Shown: in pieces, positions 1 to 7,885 of the stretch
Numbering within the stretch: position 1 is the stretch's first letter
Layout of the letters: the number at the start of each line of letters is the position of its first letter
From: Stramenopiles sp. TOSAG23-6
Taxonomy: Eukaryota > Sar
Length of the DNA stretch: 13,944 nucleotides
Direction of reading: 5' to 3'
Assembly: GCA_900128565.1 (NCBI GenBank)
Contig: LT636133.1
Span: 1 to 13,944 of the forward strand
The notes under the pieces: model-generated
The model's input: only the letters and a program-made list of their open reading frames with translations
Told to the model about the DNA's origin: nothing
Database searches by the model: none
Made by a program: the position numbers and the translations under genes

Positions 1-96
1 TTTTATTTTTTTTCAAATTCGATTTTTTTTTTTATAAAAATTTTGTACCTAACAAATTTTTTTAAATTTTTTTTGAAATATTTTTCCAAAATACAT
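1..96 (+). other. Non-canonical family intron, 5' end just outside window
   Basis: The sequence begins at what would be about base 6 of the intron family consensus (TTTTATTTTTTTTCAAATTCG), so only a few bases of the 5' end are missing. It carries GTACCTAAC at 45-53 and ends CCAAAATACAT at 86-96, 43 nt after the branch-like motif. The open frame downstream starts cleanly at 97 in phase 0. There is no AG between the branch-like motif and the junction, so a conventional acceptor is absent. The other side of the junction cannot be tested here. Confidence 0.75.
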
Positions 97-2175
97 AGAC
101 CCACGGATTGTAGACATCCACAAAATGCGCTAAATTTTATTGTACTACAAAACCAATTACAAATTCAAGACCGACAGCATAATGAACAACACAATATTTA
201 TTCACGTCAAACTACGGAAAAAATTCGAAGGATAGAAAATAAATTACAAAAAATGTGTTTAACTCAATCTGAAAATTCATCGTATAATGCTACTTATCAA
301 AAAAATGTGTCACCTCCACCTGTACCAAACAATGTGTCACCTATACCAAACAATGTGTCACCTCCACCTGTACCAAACAATGTGTCACCTGTACCAAACA
401 ATGTGTCACCTATACCGAATAATGTGTCACCTCCACCTGTACCAAACAATGTGTCACCTGTACCAAACAGTGTTTCACCTCCACCTGTACCAAGTAAAGA
501 TATAATCAAGACCAAGGTGATTCAAAGCTCAAAAGCTTTATTAGGATCACAATTTATCCAACCTGAGCTATCATCACCTTCTAGCAAAGCTTCTGTTTAT
601 CCCATGATACCCTCAGAATTGCGATCATTAATAAAAATGCAACAATCAGGAGATGCATCAAAAGCATTACACTCACAACAGACTTCGAATTCATCTAATA
701 GAACTGATCAAAATGAAAGTAATTGTATATATAAAACTAATTTTATAGACGATAAAGTTGGCACAAACGCTGATATTGTTCAACCATCGGCATTTGATAA
801 AGATAGGACAATCACATTAAACAGTTGTATTGCAACTTCATCAAATGATAATAATGTCTATGATAAACGAAATGATCAGGAATATACATTGAATAATGTC
901 TATGATAAACGAAATGATCAGGAATATACATTGAACAATGTCTATGATAAACGAAATGATCAGGAATATACATTGAAGTATAATGAGCACTCTGAAAGTT
1001 CGAAAATTGTTAGGTACGAAACTGGGCCCAGGTTCAATTTCGAATATAATCAAATGGAACTTGATGAAACTAGTCGTGTTAATGATGATAATAATAATAT
1101 TGAATCTGTAGCAGTTGATAACGATAAAGAATATTCCAGTAGTTATGCTTTTATTGACAATGACATGGAACTTGATGAAACTTGTAGTGTTAATGATGAT
1201 AATAACGAATTTGAGTATAACGATATTGAAGCTGTGCCTTTTGATTACGATGGAGAAAAGTATTGGTTAGCTGAAAACACTGGTGCTTTATATTCATTTG
1301 ATGCACTGACAGAGTTAGATCCCGACGTTGTTGGTTGGCTGGTTTCAAAGCATCCTTTGAAAGTGAGATTTCCTGTACATCCACCATCAAAAGAAGATGA
1401 TGAAGAAGATGAGGAGAGCGAAGAAGAAGAAGAAGAGGAGGAGAGCGAAGAAGAAGAAGAAGAAGAGAGCGAAGAAGAAGAATTGGATAGCGAAGAAGAA
1501 GGAGATAGTGAAAATGATGTAGAAGAGGAGAGCGAAGAAGAAGAATCTAAAGTACAAGAATTACCACAGGATTTAGAAGAAGAATCTAAAGCAGAAGAAT
1601 TAAAAAACGATTTAGAAAAGGAAGAATTAACACATGATTTAGAAAAAGAATCTAAAAATAATTTTCGCAACATTTCAGATGAAATGTGTAACGATAATGA
1701 TGTTGAATCAACAAACATGAGTATTAGTCATGATCATGATGTTGAATCAACAAACGTGAGTATTAGTCATGATCATGATGTTGAATCAACAAACATGAGT
1801 ATTAGTAATGAAGAGGAGCGCAAGGAAATAAATTTGTCAATAACGTCAATAAAAAGTGATGAAGCGAATCATAATAAGACACATCAAAGCCGAGTTGTTT
1901 CGAAAGATTTGACCAGTAAAAATTTCAAGTCATGTAATAACGACATAAATACAAATTTAAAATTGCCAAGAAGAAGAAATCGTGAGGTATATTGTAGTAA
2001 ATCAAAAAGTTTCAAAGGTATATTTCCACGGTGTTCTCTTCGTTATCTTTATGTTCGATACAAAAATGTCAATGAAGTGAAGAATAAATCGAAATTTAAA
2101 ATGAAGGCAACATTTAACACAAAACAATTACATAAAAAAGTAAAGCTTTGTCCTCTGCAGTTTATGTCAATTTGA
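97..2175 (+). CDS. Acidic, repeat-rich protein of unknown function (3' exon only)
   Basis: A single open exon of 692 codons plus TGA stop; the 5' exons lie left of the window and the exon begins directly after a family intron. I do not recognise a named protein. In order it holds: a Gln/Asn-rich stretch that could form a coiled coil (about residues 10-50 of the exon); a proline-rich PPPVPNNVSP repeat block; three perfect-to-near copies of a 14-residue NNVYDKRNDQEYTL unit; two diverged copies of a DMELDET / VNDD segment; a short motif with YDGEKYWLAENTGALYSF, which resembles the small 'YxLDxxTxxVYD' modules seen in many protist and giant-virus proteins (tentative); a long Glu/Asp tract (about 1390-1560); three copies of a 13-residue DVESTN unit; and a Lys/Arg-rich C-terminus that could bind nucleic acid or act as a nuclear signal. 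Charge layout (acidic middle, basic tail) suggests a nuclear or chromatin protein, but that is only inference. Confidence 0.7.
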   Translation, partial: RPTDCRHPQNALNFIVLQNQLQIQDRQHNEQHNIYSRQTTEKIRRIENKLQKMCLTQSENSSYNATYQKNVSPPPVPNNVSPIPNNVSPPPVPNNVSPVPNNVSPIPNNVSPPPVPNNVSPVPNSVSPPPVPSKDIIKTKVIQSSKALLGSQFIQPELSSPSSKASVYPMIPSELRSLIKMQQSGDASKALHSQQTSNSSNRTDQNESNCIYKTNFIDDKVGTNADIVQPSAFDKDRTITLNSCIATSSNDNNVYDKRNDQEYTLNNVYDKRNDQEYTLNNVYDKRNDQEYTLKYNEHSESSKIVRYETGPRFNFEYNQMELDETSRVNDDNNNIESVAVDNDKEYSSSYAFIDNDMELDETCSVNDDNNEFEYNDIEAVPFDYDGEKYWLAENTGALYSFDALTELDPDVVGWLVSKHPLKVRFPVHPPSKEDDEEDEESEEEEEEEESEEEEEEESEEEELDSEEEGDSENDVEEESEEEESKVQELPQDLEEESKAEELKNDLEKEELTHDLEKESKNNFRNISDEMCNDNDVESTNMSISHDHDVESTNVSISHDHDVESTNMSISNEEERKEINLSITSIKSDEANHNKTHQSRVVSKDLTSKNFKSCNNDINTNLKLPRRRNREVYCSKSKSFKGIFPRCSLRYLYVRYKNVNEVKNKSKFKMKATFNTKQLHKKVKLCPLQFMSI
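302..495 (+). repeat. Proline-rich coding tandem repeat (NNVSP/PPPVP)
   Basis: Alternating 18-nt and 27-nt modules (AATGTGTCACCT followed by either ATACCAAAC/GTACCAAAC or CCACCTGTACCAAAC) encode repeated PNNVSP and PPPVPNNVSP. The copies are nearly identical at DNA level, implying recent slippage or unequal exchange inside the acidic protein gene. Confidence 0.9.
850..975 (+). repeat. Three tandem 42-nt coding repeats
   Basis: Units at 850-891, 892-933 and 934-975 differ by a single base (AATAATG versus AACAATG in the third). Each encodes 14 residues, NNVYDKRNDQEYTL, and keeps the frame. Confidence 0.95.
1699..1809 (+). repeat. Tandem 39-nt coding repeats (DVESTN unit)
   Basis: Two full units (1699-1737, 1738-1776) and a third that diverges at its end (1777-1809). 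They encode DVESTNMSISHDH-type units; one copy has Val for Met. Confidence 0.9.
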
Positions 2176-2502
2176 TTAGACAACCAAAGAAATAATTTAT
2201 AAATCTTAAAAGTTTTCGCAACTGAAATGAATAAAAGTACTATTCATTGAAGATTGAAAGATTGAGTGGTGAATAGTTTAGTAATTGTACATTATAAATG
2301 AGTACACTTAAAATAAAATGAAGATTGAGTAATAAAAATTTCAAATCCAAAACAAAATAATTACTATACTATAAATAATAAGTATGTGTAAAAAGTTTTT
2401 AATTTAATATATAATATGTTTCATTCCGAATCATTCAATTTAATATATAATATGTTTCATTCCGAATCATTCAATTTAATATGTAATATGTTTCATTCCG
2501 AA
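2176..2502. other. Convergent intergenic region
   Basis: Lies between the stop of the acidic protein (+) and the stop of the TMCO4-like gene (-). It is AT-rich. AATAAA at 2230-2235 and an AATAAAA run near 2311 could be polyadenylation signals for the left gene. The right part is filled by a 36-bp tandem repeat. I see no gene or RNA. Confidence 0.6.
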
Positions 2503-2508
2503 TCATTC
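2401..2508. repeat. Three tandem 36-bp repeats overlapping a stop codon
   Basis: Units at 2401-2436, 2437-2472 and 2473-2508; units 1 and 2 are identical and unit 3 differs at one position (TATATAA versus TATGTAA). The last unit includes the TGA stop (2503-2505, minus strand) and the final Glu codon of the TMCO4-like gene, so the array has grown from the 3' end of that gene into its trailer. Confidence 0.95.
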
Positions 2509-5011
2509 AATACATGCCTCTTCCACGACATCTTCCCAATCGTCGCTTGAATGATTTCTGCTGTTATGATTCACTTCGGGTGTAATGTTATGATTACCGT
2601 CATCATCATCAATGACATCTGTTGGATTTTCATCTTGATTTTGATCATTCTCATCGAAATATTCATTTTTATCTTCTCCTTCATCTCCTCCCACTTGGTC
2701 TTCTTTAGAACTTCCAAATATAAATTCATACTCATCAGTACAAATGTCACCGGCTAGTTCAGGGAATATAGCTGCCATATTCTCTGCTTCGTCATCAGAT
2801 AATACGCCTTTCGCAGTAGCAGCACGAGCGAGAGCTGGATAGTCACATGTATTGTCAAAAAAAATGTCAAAAAAAACATGTTAGGTACAGAATTTTTTAT
2901 GTCAAATAAATAAATTTCAAATTCATGATGAAAACATACATGGACTCACCGACGTCATCAAATTTTCTATGCCTGTGGTGCTTACGGATTGATGACCAGC
3001 GGAACCCACGAGATGTGCACATCGTAGTAACCAATCATCAGGATTATACACATTTAATACTCGACCACTAACAACTTTACGAATAGAGTCCCAGGCATAT
3101 ATTGTGAAAAAATATGTTAAAAAAATCGTTAGGTACAAAATTTACTATGAAAAAAAAATTAGGTAAAAAAATTAATTTTGAAAACGTACATCATCTTGAG
3201 CCGATATTGGTAAACCTATTAGTACTACATCTTCAACTAAACCGACTGAGGCTTGCCCAACAGAAATTTCTTGGGCTAACTTTTTTAATGCATGAAATAA
3301 TACAGCAGCGCCAAGAGAAAAACCAACTAAGGAGATAGGTCTCGCGCCGTACTCCCGGCGTGAAATAACTGCAGCAAGTTTATTCCCCGTTTCAATGCTT
3401 TCCTCAGAAGCTTTGTTCCAAATGCGAAGAAAATTTTCTTCAAGTGTTTCATTAGCATTATCTGAGAAAAGGATGCAGTTGAATGGAGATACTACTCGAT
3501 GTTTTAGAAGTATAGGTGATGATCTAAGAAATATAGGCGATGCTGATGGCGGCTTATTTTCTATATTTTCTATATTTTCTAAATTTTCTGGATTTTCTGG
3601 ATTTTCTGGATTTTCTGGATTTTCTGGATTCTCGGCTTCGCTGAAATTTTGCTGTATTTGTTGATGATTGTCTAGTATTTCTGGCATATCAATGAGCTCT
3701 GGAGTAGAAAAGTTAGATGGTGACATCGGTGTACGTAAACCTGATGAAATACTCCCACCATCGCTATCACTGCAATCATTGTCGGAGCGAATAAGATGGC
3801 AATTTGAAAATGTGAATCGAACTGGTGTTGGAGAGCGCCGTGACATAAAATTCCAGTCAACATCTTTACCAAAATGTGGTACGAGACTTTGTATCACTGA
3901 ACCGAGACAAGCGAGAGGTTTATATTTCCATCGTAATGAATACAAATCCCAAAATCGTCTTTTCTGGCCACAATTCTTCATAATGTTATTGACAGATGTA
4001 GGTATCCTCCAATGATTTTCCGTTGTATAACCATGTCCATTCTGAAGAGTGACCCAACCACTAACACATATTGTCAATGCCAGACCGTTTCCTCGTTCAC
4101 ATATCTGAAGGTCAAAGTCATTAGTGAGCAACTGTCGCATTTCTTGGTTTTCTTCATTTTGACGGTGAAGAATTCGCCTTGCGGCTAGTTGTTTTGTTGG
4201 AGGGCGAGGTGGAGCAATCGATCGCCCAAATAATGATCTCAATAATGATTGTCGCTGTGGTAATACATTTGGTGTAGTGGAGAGAGTTGTTACCATTGAA
4301 TGTATTGCATTTCGTGCTACACAGCCAATGTCACTGAGCAGGTTCGTTTTAATGCTTCGTCGTTGAGAAACTCGTCCATTCGCCGAACGATGATGAACTT
4401 CTTCAGCAATTGCGCGATGAGACATGATAATTCGTAACTGTCGCGTGATATCACATTCTGCAGCAAACAGAGTACGTACTGAAATTCCAAATTGATTGCA
4501 TATTCGTCTGAAGATTGTTCGAACAAAAGCGTCGTACCGGCAATTTACAATAGATAAAATTAGCATATCTGCTAAAACATGAAACGTGGAATCTTTCGTT
4601 TCTTCCCACTCAGCGACATCAGGTCTAGAACTAGTCTGAAAAGAGGCAATATCTTCCTCATTGAGGCGTAAATCTTCAGAAATAGTGTGCTTGATGAATC
4701 TTTTGCGCCACTCTTCATTCGGTACATAATTTGTTTGGTGTAGAACGACTTTGGCTAATTTTAGCCTACCCCGAACTTCCATTTTCTGTACGAAAAGTCT
4801 GCCATTTTCAAGACTGTCTTCATTGTCTATAAGTACAAGGTATAAAAATTACAAGAAAATGAGAATATGTTGAACATCACATAAAAAGTATGAGAGAAAA
4901 TGTAATATTAAAATGAGGTTGGATGAGGACTGACTTACCTTGAAATACGATTTCCAGTCGCTGCCGAATACTTAAAATTGGGCTTTCGTTTTGATTCAAA
5001 GTTTCTGACAT
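2503..5011 (-). CDS. TMCO4/DUF726-family alpha/beta-hydrolase-like protein, 4 exons
   Basis: Exons (transcript order) 5011-4939, 4826-3190, 3096-2940, 2846-2503 join to 736 aa with no frame break. The ATG at 5011 is the first after an in-frame TAA. Family marks: 'TICVSGW' (residues ~277-282), the 'RFWDLYSLRWKYKPLACLG' block, the nucleophile elbow in 'RPISLVGFSLGAA' with Ser at ~528, then 'GLVEDVVLIGLPIS', 'VSGRVLNVYNPDDWLL' (probable catalytic Asp) and 'GIENLMTSV'. The known family (human TMCO4, yeast and plant DUF726 proteins) is a poorly characterised predicted membrane-associated hydrolase. Odd points: roughly 90-100 extra, low-complexity residues with PEN repeats sit inside the hydrolase domain (about 340-480); I see no convincing membrane span; where relatives have a His in a 'GHxDY'-like motif this protein reads SPCDY, right at an intron, so the catalytic His may be missing. 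The last exon encodes an acidic Asp/Glu/Asn-rich tail. Family call is firm; activity is not. Confidence 0.85.
2847..2939 (-). other. Non-canonical family intron (TMCO4-like gene, third)
   Basis: 93 nt, phase 1. On the coding strand it starts GTATGTTTTC, has GTACCTAAC, and ends TTGACAATACAT 33 nt after that motif. The 5-nt string CATGT occurs at both ends, so the exact cut can slide without changing the product (SPC-DYPALARA). No AG lies near the junction. Confidence 0.8.
3097..3189 (-). other. Non-canonical family intron (TMCO4-like gene, second)
   Basis: 93 nt, phase 0. Starts GTACGTTTTC, has GTACCTAACG, ends TTTTTTCACAATATAT. Removal joins ISAQDD to AWDSIRKVVSGR, restoring the expected DUF726 order (hydrolase strand, then W-x2-IR-x-VV-GR). 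ATG occurs at both ends. There is no AG between the branch-like motif and the exon. Confidence 0.85.
3549..3640 (-). repeat. 9-nt coding repeat (Pro-Glu-Asn)
   Basis: Repeats of TTTTCTGGA on the plus strand, grading into TTTTCTATA. On the coding strand they give ENPENPENPENP and then LENIENIEN, in the insertion of the TMCO4-like protein. Confidence 0.9.
4827..4938 (-). other. Canonical GT-AG intron (TMCO4-like gene, first)
   Basis: 112 nt on the minus strand: CAAG/GTAAGT donor and ACTTATAG/AC acceptor. Joining gives EIVFQ-DNEDSLENG in frame (73 nt plus 1637 nt). It has neither the RTAYGTTTT start nor the CACAATATAT end of the other introns, so it is a separate, conventional U2-type intron and serves as an internal control. 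Confidence 0.85.
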
Positions 5012-5353
5012 AATGCGTAGCCTGCTTCCTTATACTGTATATAATCTATACAAAAATAATCAGTAATTTGATCGAAATCGTCTACTTGTCAGAAATGTAC
5101 AGATACAGTGTGTTTAACTGAAAAGTATGGGTTCCGTAAGTGTCATGAAGAAAGTTCTTTGGCCGCATGCCTATGTCCGAAATTGATAGAAAATGCGCTT
5201 CCAAATTTTGTGTGAACCGGGTATCACACTTATAGGAGCACACTTGTTTGTCGAGATTCGGAGGAACACTTTGAAAACTTCATCAGTAGAAATCTCAAAT
5301 CGACGGTAAAATTTAATGAGATAGAATAATATATATTAGCTGCTACAACGAGA
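5012..5353. other. Divergent intergenic region (shared promoter space)
   Basis: 342 bp between the start codons of the TMCO4-like gene (-) and the DBH/MOXD-like gene (+). It must contain both promoters and leaders. I see no recognisable TATA box, tandem repeat or RNA gene. Its base composition is less T-rich than the introns. Confidence 0.5.
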
Positions 5354-7666
5354 ATGCCGAGGCAAATTAATTTATTTTTTATTATATTGATTTCCTTCAT
5401 GGTAATCCGCACCTCTCAAGCGACTACTGTGACCGCAGCGGTGGATGCTCCCTTTTCCAAAACACCTGCGGATTTGGTGAAACAATTCAGTGGTGCTGAG
5501 AATGTTTTATTTCATGAACCAAATGTCGGATTTGATTGGTCAATGTCATGGGCAATTAAAGATAACACTACAATATATATATCTGTTCATGCCAAAACAA
5601 GTGGATGGGTCGGTCTTGGTATTGTAGAAGCAGCTGGGATGCGTGGAGCTGACATAATGATGGGTCACGTAGCGGACGGAAAGGGAATTGTAGGAGATTA
5701 TTACGCTACTAGTAACGCAAAACCTACCAAAGATGGTTGCCAAGATTGGACAATTCATTTTGCAGAAGAAGCAGGTGGTTATACCCTGCTTGTTGTATCT
5801 CGTAAATTAGTGACAACTGATATAAATGACAGGCCAATAACGACAAGTGGTAAGAAGAGAAGTAGCTTCCTGGCTGCGTATGGTGAGATCGACTCTAATG
5901 GTGAATACATGCAGCATACTAAATCTAACCGAATCAAGTTTGTAATTGATTTGAAAGATGGAAAATCAGTGAATAAAGCAGCATGGTCTGCACAAATGAA
6001 GAACTTACCTAGTATGGCATCTATCGAGTTAACGGCTGGATCCTGTGACGATGTTGATATATGTTTCATTTCAATTTCAATTTTTTTTTTTAATTGTACC
6101 AGATTTCGTGTGTAACGTTTTCTCTTTTGAAATATTTTTTCACATCGCATACTTATCATTCTGATGCTACCGAATTCGATAATCCAGATGCCAAAGGACA
6201 AATGATTGTATCTCAGACGTCTTCATGGCGGAAATATTGTTATGTATGTTTTATTTTTTTTTTAAACAAAAAAATCGAATTTTTTTTCGTACGAAAATTT
6301 GTACCTAACAATTTTTTTTAGATTTTTTTGAAATATTTTTCCAAAATACATGCATCCACTCACAAATGGGGGGTAGATACTTCAGTTTATAAGTATATAA
6401 AAGGCTTTGAAGGTTTGATAAGAACTCCTGCGACAGCGGGGAATGTGGCTAATATCATGTTCAATGCATACACAACAGATAATTGCGTTTACACTGCGAC
6501 TACTCCTCCCAAAACTCTTTGGGTCGGAGGGCTACAGTTTTTTGATGAATTCCCAGCGGGTGTTGGAATGACCTTTACTAGTTACACAAGTTTTGAACTG
6601 CGAATTACATATGATAATCCAAAATCTGAAACTGGCCTCAATGATGATAATGGAATTAAAGTTTGGCTTGACAAAACAAAGATCGACCATGAAGCAGGAC
6701 TCCTTTTATTAGGTGATCCAGCACAAGATTTAGTAAGACAAAAAATGTATGTTTTATTTTTTTTTCAATTTCATTTCGGATTTTTTTTTTCGTACGAAAT
6801 TTTGTACCTAACATTTTTTTTTAGATTTTTTTTGAAATATTTTTTCACAAAATATAAAACTTCCAGAAGGAAGATCTTTTTATACTTTTGAGTGCGACAC
6901 GAAAAAATGGATTGAATCTTCGCCCAGCCCAAGCCCAACGACATCGTTTACTGTATTTGAATCCATTCTTCACATGCATTCAAAAGGAGAGCAGATGTAT
7001 GTACGTTTTATTTTTTTTTCAATTTCGATTTTTTTTTTGTACGAAATTTTGTACCTAACGAATTTTTTTGAAATATTTTTTCACAATATATACGGCGATA
7101 ACAGAGAACAAAAAGGAGAACAAAGTGAATGTAATTGAATATTATGATTATGATCTACGAGATTACACAATGACAGATGTATATACCTTTAAAAAAGGAG
7201 ATATTATAACTACTAAATGTTACTATAATATACCTACAGGTGAAAATGTATATATGTACGTTTTATATAAATTTCTAATTTAATGTTTTTTTCATACGAA
7301 ATTTTGTACCTAACGATTTTTTTTTGAAATATTTTTTCACAATATATGGGAATTGCAGCAAATGAGGAAATGTGTATTGATTTTCTGTATTATTACCCCT
7401 CTGATAGTAAATTATCTACCTACTGTGCAGTAGTACCTAATAATGGCGTGGCACAAAGCATTGGTGGAACATATTTGGGAAATACAAAAATAGATGCTAC
7501 AGAACCTGGGATTAGAAAATTTGGAATTTCAGCTGGTACAGCGGACGATGCGACGTGTGATAAGACTAAAGCAATCATGTCTACATCTGCTATTAGTGTC
7601 GGTAGTAGCATTAGCCCCATGGGTGTAATTTTCATTAGTGCTTTGTTAAGCTCTTTTATTATATGA
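5354..7666 (+). CDS. DOMON plus Cu type II monooxygenase-like protein (DBH/MOXD family), 6 exons
   Basis: Exons 5354-6058, 6151-6243, 6352-6746, 6856-7000, 7092-7255 and 7348-7666 join to 606 aa, the usual length of dopamine beta-hydroxylase/MOXD proteins. Residues 1-22 are a clear signal peptide (FFIILISFMVI). A DOMON domain follows (about 45-205; GFDWSMSW, GWVGLGI, GADIMMG, LVVSRKLVTTD). The monooxygenase halves follow: LWVGG...FP.G...T...F.L...YDNP (about 323-356), LPEGRSFYTFEC, the HxH motif ILHMHSKG (His437, His439), then KKGDIITTKCYYN and NEEMC (Met509). The CuM ligands H, H and M are present. The CuH ligands are not: the HH pair is replaced by Ala299-Asn300, and the HYxNP His by Thr352. 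The C-terminus (SSISPMGVIFISALLSSFII) is a short hydrophobic tail after Ser-rich sequence, fitting a GPI anchor. So this is probably an extracellular or surface protein that is not a standard two-copper hydroxylase. Family assignment is strong, function unknown. Confidence 0.88.
6059..6150 (+). other. Non-canonical family intron (DBH/MOXD-like gene, first)
   Basis: 92 nt, phase 0. Starts ATATGTTTCATTTCAATTTC, so its first base is A, not G; no equivalent sliding of the cut gives GT. Branch-like GTGTAAC ends 34 nt before the end, TTTTTTCACATCGCAT. Joining gives CDDVD-TYHSDA. The bases ATA occur at both ends. Confidence 0.78.
6244..6351 (+). other. Non-canonical family intron (DBH/MOXD-like gene, second)
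   Basis: 108 nt, phase 0. GTATGTTTTA start, TTTTCGTACGAAAA palindrome, GTACCTAAC, end CCAAAATACAT. Joining gives WRKYCY-ASTHKWG. ATG occurs at both ends. This copy contains an ordinary-looking acceptor (TTTTTTTTAG, ending 6321); using it would add 10 in-frame residues encoded by intron-family sequence, so this one intron could also be read as GT-AG. Confidence 0.75.
6747..6855 (+). other. Non-canonical family intron (DBH/MOXD-like gene, third)
   Basis: 109 nt, phase 2. GTATGTTTTA start, GTACCTAAC, end TTCACAAAATAT. Joining gives VRQK-IKLPEG. The internal TTTTTTTTTAG ending at 6824 would put the next exon out of frame, and the next downstream AG (in CTTCCAG) would delete the conserved LPEG segment. 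Confidence 0.82.
7001..7091 (+). other. Non-canonical family intron (DBH/MOXD-like gene, fourth)
   Basis: 91 nt, phase 0. GTACGTTTTA start, GTACCTAACG, end TTTTTTCACAATATAT. Joining gives KGEQMY-TAITENK just after the HxH copper motif. TAT occurs at both ends. A GT-AG reading ending at ACAGAG would keep the frame but drop four codons and uses an AG far downstream of the shared intron end. Confidence 0.8.
7256..7347 (+). other. Non-canonical family intron (DBH/MOXD-like gene, fifth)
   Basis: 92 nt, phase 2. GTACGTTTTATA start, GTACCTAACG, end TTTTTTCACAATATAT. Joining gives GENVYMG-IAANEEMC, which spaces CYYN and EEMC as in DBH. The nearest AG (GGAATTGCAG) is in the wrong phase for this donor. 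A GT-AG pair starting at GGTGAAAA would keep frame but delete nine conserved-spacing residues. Confidence 0.87.
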
Positions 7667-7885
7667 AATATATAAGGCATAAAATCCATAAAATCTGAAT
7701 TTTTTTTTAATATATATTTTTCAATTTAAATTTTAAATTGCAAATTCGACCAAAAAAATAATTTCCGGTCAAACTGGTGGTCAACTCAACAGTGTTGACA
7801 TCAACAACACTCTTTAACTCTCTTAGACTTGTTGACAGAATTATAGTGTTTCACTTGAGCAAAAAACAACATTTCGACTTTGGTA
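7667..7885. other. Short intergenic region with TGTTGACA palindrome
   Basis: 219 bp between two + strand genes, holding the 3' trailer of one and the promoter of the next. It contains a perfect inverted repeat TGTTGA-CA-TCAACA at 7793-7806, a second TGTTGACA at 7830-7837, and GGTCAA at 7767 and 7779, about 50-120 bp upstream of the Nudix-SDR start. These may be transcription-factor sites; no factor can be named. Confidence 0.4.

Noticed and set aside
43-96. Coding extension of the first exon upstream of 97 (frame open from a TTG at 43)
   Set aside because: This stretch is the 3' half of a family intron (GTACCTAAC to CCAAAATACAT); the open frame there is chance.
841-1718. Minus-strand frames over the acidic and repeat regions (Ser-rich 157 aa, Ile-rich 70 aa and others)
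   Set aside because: They are antisense images of the Glu-rich and 42-nt repeat coding segments, without start context or recognisable content.
6841-7370. Ordinary GT-AG splicing using downstream AGs (CTTCCAG, ATAACAG, ATTGCAG)
   Set aside because: These AGs lie 10-20 nt beyond the shared intron end. Using them removes conserved residues (LPEG, the residues before NEEMC) or breaks frame with the shared donor, and they are not at a common position in the family.
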